Positions 29,489 to 40,735 of a stretch of 64,000 nucleotides of DNA are shown piece after piece. Position numbers and translations under genes: made by a program. Source of the DNA: Cladocopium goreaui (taxonomy: Eukaryota; Sar; Dinophyceae; Suessiales; Symbiodiniaceae); assembly GCA_947184155.2 (NCBI GenBank), contig CAMXCT020003768.1, positions 385,032 to 449,031 on the forward strand, read 5' to 3'. The number at the start of each line of letters is the position of its first letter. Within the stretch, counting starts at the first letter, position 1. The notes beneath the pieces were generated by a model. The model worked only from the letters and a program-made list of their open reading frames with translations, searched no databases and had not been told where the DNA came from.

Positions 29489-31212
29489 CTGATTGGGGAT
29501 GGGTTTGTTCAGAAACTCGCACAGCGGGCCCCATCCATCTGTGAGATTGTAGATCAACAGTCGGTCAGCTGGAATCGTGGCTTTCACCTCTGTGGCTTGA
29601 CATTGGGCTCATGGACCCATGGACCTCCACCATTTTTTGGGGGTCTGCAAAAGCGTTTTTGGTCTTTTACACCTCATTTTTCTGGAGATGTCATTGATAC
29701 ATGTGTTTGAATATTATAATATGATGGTTTTGATGCTATACTGATATGTTTAGAATTGTTTAGACATGTTCTGATAAATTCTCACAATTTCTCACATATC
29801 TATGGGGGGCAACAATGGGCAAGCCCTTCCACCGTAGAGGTGCCCACTAGCCATGGGACCCATGCCCTGATCCGCCTGGTTGAAGTGGTCCTGGTAGGAC
29901 TTGAGACATTGCGGTTTCACATCCTCCGACTCTGGGGTCCCAAACTTGCAGCCCCAATAGTGACCTGGGGCCATCTGGGGCCAATGGGCCAACTCTCCCG
30001 GAAATTTACCATCACCATTGTTTATGGGAAATCCACTATTTCTATGGTCATTTTCAATAGCTATGTTAGTCATTACCAGAGGGTAAGGCATATACGGCAT
30101 ATAATATAACCAAATCACCCGAAAAGTCATGGGAAATACTCGGATTCTTTTATCAAATCAGCCCGTTGATCACCCTGTTTCTACATGAGAAAATCAACGG
30201 CTGATCGAATTACTTTGGGGCGGTGACCTCCAAAAAACTTCTAAAATTTGGGTGCTTAAAGCAAGGAAATAATGCAAAACAGGAAAATATTGGTGGTTTC
30301 TTCCAACCATCTAAAAAGTTCTGAATCTACTTCAGTCTGTGTTTCAAATCTGCCCAGTCACAGCCGTTGCAGGACTCCCACTTATCCGTAGCTTCCATGA
30401 TCTTCTCCACGAGCGGAGCTAAGGGCTGCGACGGCTGCGGGTGGGAGCGCAACCTCTTGGAGTTTTCGGTCCTCCTTTTCATGCCGGTTTGTCTTCGCAA
30501 ATCAGCCATGACGGAGTCATACGAGGCGAACCAATCCTGTTTGCTTAGGAATCTGGTGGCATTTTTTGGGACAGATCACTCAAAACAGCTACCCTAATCA
30601 ATATAATCAATAGCTGCAATAGCTACGGGCTTCAAGGGCTTCAAGTAAGTCATTTTCTGAAGGGACTTATAGATTTGGGATGCTCTTGGGCTTTAGAGCC
30701 CAATTTTGACCCATCCTCAAATGGAAATCTGTTAGATACCTCTCTCTTGTATACATATACGTATATACGAGTATGATATTTATTATGTGATTATTTATAT
30801 ATATATAATTATATATATATGTGTGTGTGTGCTTCTGTGTGTGTGTGTGTCTTGTCATTTACTGTCATGATCTCGCCTCTGGCTCACGCACAGTGTAGAT
30901 GAACTTGGCTTCAGGAAATGCTTCCATCACTTCCGGGTAGATCAGCTGCATGGGTTCATCCATGGCTGCATCAAAGCGATCCAACATGTGCACCGGCGCT
31001 TTCCACGCCTTACCCCCCAGCATCCAAGCACAGAAGGGCACTCGAAAGCTCTGGTTGAGCCCCGTGTGAAGCGTGGTCAGCCCCAAAACCCCCAGGGCTT
31101 TTTGGAGCGTCTGCGTGCCGGTGCGGGGGGCACCCACATCTAAGACCTTCAGGGCCGCAGCCCGAGTTATGACGAAGAGGATGACGGCAGCATATGGATC
31201 GCGGCGCCACAT
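29489..31212 (-). CDS. Sulfotransferase-family gene (Sulfotransfer_4 type), multi-exon
   Basis: Exons 31212-30877, 30536-30339 (or 30338), 29964-29876 and 29587-about 29489. The N-terminus is a signal-anchor-like helix (YAAVILFVITRAAALKVL), then the PAPS 5' phosphate loop GAPRTGTQTLQKALGVLG, FIYTVREPE joined to DWFASYDSVM, CNGCDW, HYWGCKFGTPE, CLKSYQDH and RLLIYNLTDGWGPLCEFL, all in family order. Donors are GC at 30876, GA at about 30337 and GC at 29875. Acceptors are AG and phases fit. ATG 31212 is preferred because MWR is also kept in the relic at 26 kb; an in-frame ATG at 31281 is possible. The enzyme should transfer sulfate from PAPS, probably in the Golgi lumen. Acceptor unknown. A C-terminal exon may be missing. 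Confidence 0.8.
29998..30087. mobile_element. Half copy of the TACCCTCTGGTAA MITE
   Basis: It has the right end ATAGCTATGTTAGTCATTACCAGAGGGTAA and the internal TTTCTATGGTCATTTTCAAT of the family. The left inverted repeat is missing. Confidence 0.5.
30740..30855. repeat. TA/TG microsatellite in sulfotransferase intron
   Basis: TATA and GTGTGT tracts within the first intron, just before the exon end at 30877. Confidence 0.8.
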
Positions 31213-32280
31213 GGGGTTCCGCTGGCGCAAAGAAAAACATGGGCGGCCTGAGCCTTTCTGCGGAGGGAAGCCAACTCCCATATCCAGGGCCAAATATTGC
31301 TAAATATTGCTAAATATATATATATATATTGCTAAATATATATTGCTAATTGGTAGAGCGACATTGAGCCTTTGTTTGGTTGCTTTGTTTGGTTGTGGCC
31401 AATTTTATTCGGGCAGGCGTGAGACCTTAACTGGAATCAGCAACAAAAAAGCTGTTTTCCATAGTTTTCCTGATACACCTGATGCTCGTGTTCAATTGCT
31501 TGATGAATCTAATCTTGGACTACGGCCGAACTACTACAGTAACTTCATTCCTCGAATCCCATCATCCTATATAATTTAATATTATCTAATATTGGCAAAA
31601 TCTTCGCAGGTGAATTAGTGGGGAAGGAATTAGTTGATTTCCCAACTGAACAAATCGTCACATGTTGCTCAGCATGGGGTGCCAATTCCCGTTTCGAAGC
31701 GCCCCAAAAATGCCTTTCCGCACACGCTCCACGCCCCAAAAACGGCGCGTGATTTTGGGCCGCGGCTACGGCAACCACAGATGGAAGTTCGGTTGGTCAT
31801 TGAAATCATGTGGTTGGGAAGCTCAATTCCTAGTTTCATGGCTCCATATATGGCTCCCTACTTTTCATGGCGAATATGATGGAAGATGCATACCACTGGT
31901 TGCCACCGAACCGCTCCGAACAGCTCCTGAGACCTTGGGTGTTTTTTTGGCTTGAACTCCTCGGTAATCCATCCTTCCAACTTGGCCGTTCACTGTTGAC
32001 AGGACGAAAGTTCCGATATAATTTTCTGCTGTGGGATTACTGGCATGATACCTGAACTCAGTACTTAGCGGTAGCGACTGGGTTCTAACATATTCTATGT
32101 AACGCGTCATCAGATGTCATAAGAATGTCAACCACGGATCAATAACCCCGACATACCCTGACTATTAATTGAGGGGGTATATCCCCGCGAAATAGTGATA
32201 AACTGGGGTAATTATCAATAAACTATGGATTATTGTGAATCCTGGATTAACATTCATATACATTAATCATTGATCCCAGT
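31213..32280. other. Stretch without an assignable gene
   Basis: There are AAATATATATATTGC repeats at 31300-31345. The segment 31650-31780 is open in several frames on both strands with protein-like composition, but strand and frame cannot be decided. Confidence 0.35.
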
Positions 32281-32282
32281 CT

Positions 32283-33387
32283 CGCGTGCATGGCTGCAGC
32301 GGCCGTTTTGATCACAGCAACTTGGAACGCACCTTCCGTGAAGGCTTAGGGCAGTGGCCTCAAGGAAACATGGAGGACCACAAGCCGCACTTCATATCAC
32401 TTAATGTGGGTAAAACAAGAATAAACCCTTCCTAATCTTCCTAAATGGATGGGTTATTCTTAGTTTTCCATGGTTTTCCCAGATTAATCAGGTACGGAAC
32501 GAAGCCCAGAAAGCATCAGAAAGCCATCAGCAAACGTAGGCAGTTTCTGGCCACTGTGAACCCAGCCCCAGCGCCACGCTGTCCACGAGGTGCAAGGTAC
32601 TACCCTTCTGCAAACCGCCTCAGAGAACTGGAAAATGGTGGGTCTTTGATAGGGAAAAAAAACCGTTTGACAAGAAAACCGGGATAAGAACTCCAAATTC
32701 CAAATGGAGGATGTCCTAATGCAGCGCCCGCTTTCCCCAGAGCTGCCTCGGCCAAATTTTCATTTCTTGTTTTAATATAGGGCATCCCAAAGTCGTATTG
32801 TTAGATGTCAATTTCCCCGTGAAAATTGTGGTATGTAGTGGTATCGACTCCTTATTTTGGGGGTCCATTGGCCTGAAAATCCCCGTGGCTCCCCAGGTCT
32901 GGGGGTCCACTGTGTCGCCGGTCGTCTGGCAGAAGTGCTCCGGCAAAGATCAGCTTAATGTCTCCTACTTGGGATGGCACAACGGTCGCGAAGGAGTCTC
33001 AGTAAAGCTAATCGGCTGTATCATCGCAAACTTAAAGGATCTTAAAGGTTTACTGTAGTAAGCCAATCGAAATTTGGATGTCAACCAAAAATTGGACGGT
33101 TTTGAACGCAATATGCCTCCGAAATATCAGTAGGTATCAATAGTGCTCGCACGCCCATGAACCTATCATTCGCCAGTGGGCTTCTCCGGAAAGAGGCGAC
33201 ATCTTCAACCAAGGAACTCAAAGGGATTCCAGTCAACTCGTGCACCCGGCATTTGTACCTCAGCGGGTTCCAGGCTTTTGGGGTCAGCTACGAAATTTCC
33301 CTGATGGGAACCCAAGAAACATTGAGGTCCAGATGCTCTGCCGAAGTCAAAGAGATGTCTGAGATGTCCAAAGAGGAAGTCGTTTAA
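32283..33387 (+). CDS. Unidentified plus-strand multi-exon gene
   Basis: Candidate exons with good splice context: 32283-32409 (RVHGCSGRFDHSNLERTFRE then GLGQWPQGNMEDHKPHF, donor GTAAAA); about 32490-32600 (AISKRRQFLATVNPAPAPRC, donor GTACTA); 32899-33000 after CCCCAG (VWGSTVSPVVWQKCSGKDQL then NVSYLGWHNGREGVS, donor GTAAAG); and about 33160-33384 (LKGIPVNSCTRHLYLSGFQA then FGVSYEISLMG), ending in TAA at 33385. Lysine/Glu-rich C-terminus (EVKEMSEMSKEEVV). Phase continuity was not closed for all joins and no domain is recognised. It is the only convincing host gene on the plus strand in the window. Confidence 0.45.
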
Positions 33388-34987
33388 ACCTCTCCCACAA
33401 AGGAAATGGATGAGATGGTACTTGGGGCGGAGAGAACCAGCTCTTGCACGCGGGCACCCTGAAGTAGAACAAACCTTTAATTATGTCTGATATTTTAGCC
33501 AAAAAAAAACAGTGAATAAGGTGGCAAAGCGAATGACAAACCCCCTTTCTTGGGGGAATGGTGCTTAATACTCCCCCAGATCCCAGGGTAAAATATGGCT
33601 ATGGATCAATACCTATACATACCATTTTTAGTGGGATGAACATCCATTTACCAGCTATTTTGATGTTCACCAGGGGTACAAGGTTTTGACACACTGCCAT
33701 ATGGAAAAATCAATCTTCTGCCTGCTCAAAAACATCTGTGCCGCTGCCGCCAAAATGCCATAGACCCACCTCCCAATTTCCCATGGGAATCTCTATGGTG
33801 CCACCTGCAGCCCACATTCGGGACACCAAAAACTACGGTTTTTGGCCAAGGTCATAGCTCCAACACTGCCATTACCATCTGGTAATTTAACATAGCTATT
33901 GAAAATGGTGATTTATAGTGGAATTTCCCATTAAAAATGGTGATTTCCCATAGTTACGTTAGTTTACTAGATGGTAATATATAGAGTTTTGCTAGCTGCG
34001 AAATAATGAATCGCTTTATTCAGTGCCCCCGGGGCGAAAACTATGCCCAATTCCTTCTGAGAAATGGATAGAAATGGTGGATCATGTATCAACATGAGTC
34101 GAATTTCGAGCACGTCCAACATGGAGAGAAAGTGAAGTCCTGAAAACGATCAAAATCTCTACCGGGAGACCATGGCTGACCATGGATTTTTCTATGACTG
34201 GCTGTGTGTTTCCCTAAAAACATTATCATGTAGGGCAAAAATTGTTTGAGACCACCAACCGAATGATCCAGTCAGTTGGCCACAGTCTAACACAAGAGGC
34301 TCAGTCTGTTTTCCCAGCACTGGAAGACTTTACTTGTGGAATTGTTGGGGCACCCCCAAGCGGTCCACAATGGTCCACAGCTGACCTGACAAGCGTTTCA
34401 CATAGAGCACGCGGCTGTGTCGCTCGCAGCGACGTGTCTCCTAAGGACCGGTTGTTCGGCCGTCATTGGTGGGGTGATTTTGAAGGCAAAACCTGGAGCA
34501 AACCCATGGTTTGAACATCCAAACGTAGGAGTTTCCTGGAGTTTCCGAGTTCCTCCAGGATCAGGCCAACATTGATAAACCCCTAGTTGGGTAACACAGG
34601 GGGAATGGGCACACCAGGACGATCTGAGATAGCCTCCAAAACAAACTGGCTAGTACCGCGAGCATGTTCCCATGTATGGCAACAAATTTCTACACATTCA
34701 AATCATTAAAACATGACACTACCCATCAAGGGTTTACCCTGCACCTGCGTATCCACATACTTCGGCTCAGTAAAAGTCTGCAGGTCACGTCTTTTTGCCT
34801 GAAATTCAACGCTTTCTAACCAGAGAATTGAAATCTGGGTTTGTCGAGGTGTGCTGTTTCCCAATTTCTTGTATGCTTTTACTATCCTTGGTGAACATGT
34901 GTTGATAAAGCATGGGGGGCATCCAATTTTGAGACATACCCATCTCAGGGCCCACATTGGGGGCTCAAAGATCTCCGAGGTCAAACG
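33388..34987. other. Non-coding stretch with a MITE
   Basis: Apart from the MITE at 33872-33978, nothing firm. The plus-strand frame 34242-34514 (KDRLFGRHWWGDFEGKTWSK) is a weak exon candidate. Confidence 0.4.
33872..33978. mobile_element. MITE, TACCATCTGGTAA family
   Basis: 107 bp that is almost entirely terminal inverted repeat. The left arm TTACCATCTGGTAATTTAAC-ATAGCTAT pairs with the right arm ATAGTTACGTTAG-TTTACTAGATGGTAAT. The centre is ATTTATAGTGGAATTTCCC. Confidence 0.75.
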
Positions 34988-35173
34988 CTAGCAGCTTCGC
35001 TGTGCTGTTGACAGCTGCAGCCCGAGATCGGCCAAAAGCACAGCATGGCGCAGAGAAAGAAAAAATGCAACCTCTTGGTTGCTCAATAGGGGCCAACCAC
35101 TAAACATCTATGTATACATATGTGTATGTACATCATTACCAGTAGTACCGCACAAGGCGGTGGCGGAAGTTTC
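34988..35173. repeat. Direct repeat flanking the TAGTTG array, left copy
   Basis: About 186 bp, from CTAGCAGCTTCGCTGTGCTG to GGCGGAAGTTTC, highly similar to 35971-36157. Confidence 0.85.
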
Positions 35174-35324
35174 AAAGATAGGAAACTATAGGAGAGGTGA
35201 GTTGTAAGATGAGTTGTTGTGATGCATGGATGGCAAAGCGAATCCATTGATGGACCGAAAGGTGGTTGTGATTTTTGGATTGGTTGCAGTGGTCACCTCA
35301 CCCACAACTGCAGGATGTAGTGTG

Positions 35325-35970
35325 GTGTAGCGAAGTGCAATGTAATTGTAGTTGTAGTTGTAGTGGTAGTTGTTGCATTTGTAGTTGTAGTGTAGTTGTG
35401 GTGTAGTTGAAGTTTCAGTGGTCGCTGCAGTTGTAGTTGCAGTTGCAGTTGCAGTGTTGTTGTTGTTGTTGTTGTAGCTGTTGTATTTGTAGTTGTTGTA
35501 GTTGTTGCAGTTGTTGCAGTTGTTGTTTTTGCTGTAGTTGTAGTTGAAGTGTAGTTGAAGTTGTAGCTGTAGTTTTTGCAGTTGAAGTGTATATAGTTGA
35601 AGTGTAGTTGAAGTTGTAGTTGTAGTTGTAGCGTAGCTGAAGTGTAGTTGTAGTGGTAGTTGCAGCTGTAGTGGTAGTGGCAGTTGTAGTTATAGCTGTA
35701 GTTGGAGTTGTAGTGTAGTGTAGTGTAATTGGTGTAGCGTAGTGTTGTGTAATGTAGTGTAGTGTAGTTGCAGTTATAGTTGTAGCCTAGTGTAGTGTAG
35801 TGTAATGTAGTGTAGTGTACTGTAATTATAGTGTGTGTGTAATGTAATTAGTCTAGTGTAGTGTAATTGGTGTACTGTAGCGTGGTATATTTGTTTTTGT
35901 ATTTGTAGTTGCAGTGGCAGTGTAGTGTGGTTGTAGTTGTAGTTGCAGTTGTAGTTGCAGTTGTAGTTGT
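35325..35970. repeat. TAGTTG/TAGTG satellite
   Basis: About 640 bp of GTAGTTGTAGTTGCAGT-type hexamers and GTAGTGTAGTGTAAT pentamer blocks, with a GTTGTT run at 35456-35476. Confidence 0.9.
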
Positions 35971-36157
35971 CTAGCAGCTTCGCTGTGCTGTTGAAAGCTT
36001 GCAGCCCGAGATCGGCCAAAAGCACAGCATGGCGCAGAGAAAGAAAAAATGCAACCTCTTGGTTGCTCAATAGGGGTCAACCACCAAACATGTATGTATA
36101 CATATGTATATGTACATAATTAACATAGACCCGGGCAAGCCGGCGGCGGAAGTTTCC
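35971..36157. repeat. Direct repeat flanking the TAGTTG array, right copy
   Basis: Right copy of the 34988 repeat, with small substitutions (GAAAGCTTGC for GACAGCTGC). Confidence 0.85.
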
Positions 36158-36244
36158 CAACAATAAATGACCTATAGTTCGAAGACAACCTGTCCCGACC
36201 GTGTCCTTCCCTCGACAAGCGGCTTTTTTTTTCAGCGAGAGACG

Positions 36245-37705
36245 AAGCAAAGTCTTCACACACCACACTCCACACTTCAAAGTCCACACTTCACACTCCA
36301 CACTTCACACTTCTCACTGCTTCCTTCACACTCCAAACCTCACACTTCACACTTCACACTTCACACTGCGCTCTTCGCACTTCACACTCCGCACTTCACA
36401 CTTCACAGTCCACACTTCTCACTTCCCACTGCTTCCTTCACACTTCACACTTCACACATCTCACTTCGCACTTCACACTCCACACTTCACACTTCACACT
36501 TCACAGTCCACACTTCACACTTCACAGTCCACACTTCACACTCCACACTTCACACTTCACAGTCCACACTTCACACTCCACACTTCACAGTCCACACTTC
36601 CCACTTCACACTTCACAGTCCACACTTCACACTTCAGAGTCCACACTTCACACTTCTCACTGCTTCCTTCGCACTCGACACTTCTCACTTCACACTTCAC
36701 ACTTCGCACTTCACACTTCACACTTCTCACTTCACCGCACTTCACACTCCACACTTCGCACTTCACAGTCCACACTTCACACTTCTCACTGCTTCCTTCA
36801 CACTCCAAACTTCACACTTCACACTTCTCACTTCGCACTTCACACTCCTCACTTCACACTTCACAGTCCACACTTCTCACTTCTCACTGCTTCCTTCACA
36901 CTCCAAACTTCACACTTCACACTTCGCACTTCACACTCCACACTTCACACTTCACACTTCACAGTCCACACTTCACACTTCACACTTCGTACTTCACACT
37001 TCACACTTCACACTTCTCACTTCGCACTTCACACTCCACACTTCACACTTCACACTTCACAGTCCACACTTCTCACTTCTCACTGCTTCCTTCACAGTCC
37101 AATCTTCACACTTCGCACTTGGCACTTCACACTCTACACTTCACACTTCACAGTCCACACTTCACACTTCTCACTTCTCACTGCTTCCTTCACACTCCAA
37201 ACTTCACACTTCACACTTCTCACTTCGCACTTCACACTCCACACTTCACACTTCACAGTCCACACTTCACACTTCTCACTTCTTACTGCTTCCTTCACAC
37301 TCCAAACTTCACACTTCACACTTCTCACTTTGCACTTCACACTCCACACTTCACACTTCACAGTTCACACTTCACACTTCTCACTGCTCACTGCTTCCTT
37401 CACACTCCAAACTTCACACTTCACACTTCTCACTTCACACTCCACATTTCACACTTCACACTTCACAGTCCACACTTCACACTTCTCACTTCTCACTGCT
37501 TCCTTCACACTCCAAACTTCACACTTCACACTGCACTCTTTGCACTCGAAATTTCACACTCCACACTTCACAGTCCACACTTCACACTTCTCACTTCTCA
37601 CTGCTTCCTTCACACTCCAAACTTCACACTTCACACTTCACACTGCACTCTTCACGCCCCACACTTCACACTGCACTCTTCACACTCCACACTTCATCTC
37701 ATCTG
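36245..37705. repeat. CACACTTCACACTTC higher-order minisatellite
   Basis: Units of 7-9 bases (CACACTTCA, CACACTC, CACAGTC, CTCACTTC) are organised into repeated blocks of about 90 bases marked by CTCACTGCTTCCTTCACACT. The 500-residue open frames (HTSHFTL repeats) exist because the units lack stops in several frames. Confidence 0.95.
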
Positions 37706-37806
37706 AGCTCTTCTCACCTTATCCCAGCTCATCTCTTCTCACCTCGTCCTTCTCATTTGTCATCTATTAAGCTTTCATTAATCAATTCCCAGCACTATTA
37801 CTAATC

Positions 37807-39130
37807 ACTGTCGCACCCTTGATGCACCCACTCCAATACGATTTACGAAGTCCAGCTGCAAAAGACAATAGTATTGCGCATGCAGCCGCGGCACCAAGCA
37901 ACCTTGACGCAGCCACTACATTGCGATCTGCAAAGACTGAGTTGGAAAACATAGTAGAACTACGCGCAACGGTGTCGGAAATTGTAGCTCCAAAACCGGA
38001 TTTCGACGCCAAAGCGAAAAAAAGACGATTTTGAAGCACTTTTTAAAAGGATTTTTAGAAGGAAAATCACTAGCGCCAAAATGGAGAAAATTTGCTGACA
38101 AATCACTGTCGCAGCCTTCATGCAGCCACTCCAATACAATTTACGAAGCCCAGCTGCAAAAGACAATAGTATTACCCATGCATCCAAAGCAGGAAGCAAC
38201 CTTGACGCAGCGACTACAATGCGATCTGCAGAAACTGAGTTGCAAAACACAATAGAATTACGCGCAACGGCGTCGGAAATTGTAGCTTCAAAACCGGATC
38301 TCGACGCCAGAGCGAAAAAAAGACGATTTTGAAGCACTTTTTAAAAGGATTTTTAGAAGGAAAATCACTAGCGCCAAAATGGAGAAAATCTGCTGACAAA
38401 TCACTGTCGCAGCCTTCATGCAGCCACTCCAATACAATTTACGAAGTCCAGTTGCAAAAGACAATAGTATTGCGCATGCAGCCGCGGCACCAAGCAACCT
38501 TGACGCAGCCATTACAATGCGATCTGCAGAGACTGAGTTGCAAAACACAATAGAACTACGCGCAACGGCGTCGGAAATTGTAGCTCCAAAACCGGGATCT
38601 CGACGCCAGAGCGAAAAAAAGACGATTTTGAAGCACTTTTTAAAAGGATTTTTAGAAGGAAAATCACTAGCGCCAAAATGGAGAAAATCTGCTGACAAAT
38701 CACTGTCGCAGCCTTCATGCAGCCACTCCAATACAATTTACGAAGTCCAGCTGCAAAAGACAATAGTATTACCCATGCATCCAAAGCAGGAAGCAACCTT
38801 GACGCAGCCACTACAATGTGATCTGCTGAGACTGAGTTGCAAAACACAATAGAACTACGCGCAACGGTGTCGGAAATTGTAGCTCCAAAACCGGGATCTC
38901 GACGCCAGAGCGAAAAAAAGACGATTTTGAAGCACTTTTAAAAAAAAATTTAGAAGGAAAATCACTAGCACCAAAATGGAGAAAATCTGCTGACAAATCA
39001 TTGTCGCAGCCTTCATGCAGCCACTCTGATACGATTTACGAAGCCCAGCTGCAAAAGACAATAGTATTACGCATGCAGCCAAAGCAGGAAGCAACCTTGA
39101 CACGATCTGCAAAGACTGAGCCGCAAACCG
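37807..39130. repeat. 298-bp satellite, about 4.4 copies
   Basis: CACTGTCGCAGCCTTCATGC recurs at 37807, 38104, 38402, 38701 and 38999, a period of 297-299 bases. Each unit holds ATACAATTTACGAAG, GACAATAGTATT and AAAAAGACGATTTTGAAGCA. Copies alternate between a CGCATGCAGCCGCGGCACC and a CCCATGCATCCAAAGC variant, suggesting a dimeric unit. Confidence 0.95.
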
Positions 39131-40070
39131 CAATCCCATTTACATTGCGGGAACGATCCTACAGTTGCAAAGCGCAATGGAATTCCATCGGCAACTCATC
39201 CACCAGCAACACTTGCAATCCCATTTGCATTGCGGGAAGGATCCTACAGTTGCAAATCACAATGGAATTCCATCGGCAACTCATCCAGCAGCACCACTTG
39301 CAATCCCATTTACATTGCAGGAACGATCCTACAGTTGCAAATCACAATGGAATTCTGTCGACCGCACATGCACGAAAAACAGTTGAAACCCCATTTACAA
39401 TGCGGAACCGATCCGAGCATGATCCGAGAATGATCCGACCACACACGAGACCGTCTCGCAACCGTCGCACCGCAGAGGTAGATCATCGAGGTTCGGGGAC
39501 GGACTTTGTATGGAAAAACATAGGCTTTCGTGCATCTGCTATCTCTCAAAAACGCATTTCGTGCGAGACTTCCTTCAAAACTCCATCGGCAACTCATCCA
39601 CCAGCACCACTTGCGATCCCATTTACAGTGAGGGAACGATCCTAGAGTTGCAAATCACAATGGAATTCCATCAGCAACTCATCCACCAGCACCACTTGCA
39701 ACCCCATTTACAATGCGGGAACGATCCTACAGTTGCAAATCACAATGGAATTCTGTCGACCACACATGCACGAAAAACAGTTGAAACCCCATTTACAATG
39801 CGGAACCGATCCGAGAATATCCGAGAATGATCCGACCACACACGAGACCGTCTCGCACCCGTCGCACCGCAGAGGTAGATCATCGACGTTTTCGGGGACG
39901 CACTTTGTCTGGAAAAACACAGGGTTTCGTGCATCTGCTATCTCTCAAAAACGCATTTCGTGCGAGACTTCCTTCAAAACTCCATCGGCAACTCATCCAC
40001 CAGCACCACTTGCAATCCCATTTACATTGCGGGAACGATCCTACAGTTGCAAATCACAATGCCCTGACTA
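39120..40070. repeat. CAACTCATCCACCAGC satellite with 401-bp higher-order period
   Basis: Units of about 84 bases (GGCAACTCATCCACCAGCAC through ACAGTTGCAAATCACAATGG) are nested in a longer period: CATCTGCTATCTCTCAAAAA occurs at 39532 and 39933. Conserved CGATCCGAGAATGATCC and GAGACCGTCTCGCA blocks are included. Confidence 0.9.
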
Positions 40071-40735
40071 ACTCTTTCCCTCACTAACTCTTTCTTTGAC
40101 TAACTCTTTCCCTCACCAACTCTTTCCCTCACTAACTCTTTCTTTGACTACCTCTTTCTTTAACTAACTGTTTCTTTGACTAACTGTTTCTTTGACTAAC
40201 TCTTTCTTTGACTAACTCTTTCTTTGACTAACTCTTTCTTTGACTAACTCTTTCTTTGACTAACTCTTTCTTTGACTAACTTTTTCCCTGACTAACTGTT
40301 TCTTTGACTAACTCTTTCCCTGACTAACTCTTTCTTTGACTAACTCTTTCCCTGGCTAACTGTTCTTTGACTAACTCTTTCTTTGACTAACTCTTTCCCT
40401 GACTAACTGTTTCTTTGACTAACTCTTTCCCTGACTAACTGTTTCTTTGACTAACTCTTTCTTTGACTAACTCTTTCCCTCACTAACTCTTTCTTTGACT
40501 AACTCTTTCCCTCACTAACTCTTTCTTTGACTAACCCTTTCCCTGACGAACTCTTTCTTTGCTAACTCTTTCTTTGACTAACTCTTTCCCTCACTAACTC
40601 TTTCTTTGACTAACTCTTTCCTTGACTAACTGTTTCTTTGCTAACTCTTTCTTTGACTAACTCTTTCCCTGACTAACTCTTTCTTTGACTAACTGTTTCT
40701 TTGACTAACTCTTTCTTTGACTAACTCTGTCCCTG
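40071..40735. repeat. CTAACTCTTTCTTTGA 16-bp satellite
   Basis: About 41 tandem units, mostly CTAACTCTTTCTTTGA alternating with CTAACTCTTTCCCTGA and CTAACTGTTTCTTTGA. Confidence 0.95.

Noticed and set aside
36167-37804. 545- and 501-codon open frames (HTSHFTL repeats)
   Set aside because: They are produced by the CACACTTCA minisatellite, which lacks stops in more than one frame; the protein periodicity follows the DNA repeat.
39001-40087. Overlapping plus-strand frames of 100-214 codons
   Set aside because: They follow the satellite period and change frame between copies.
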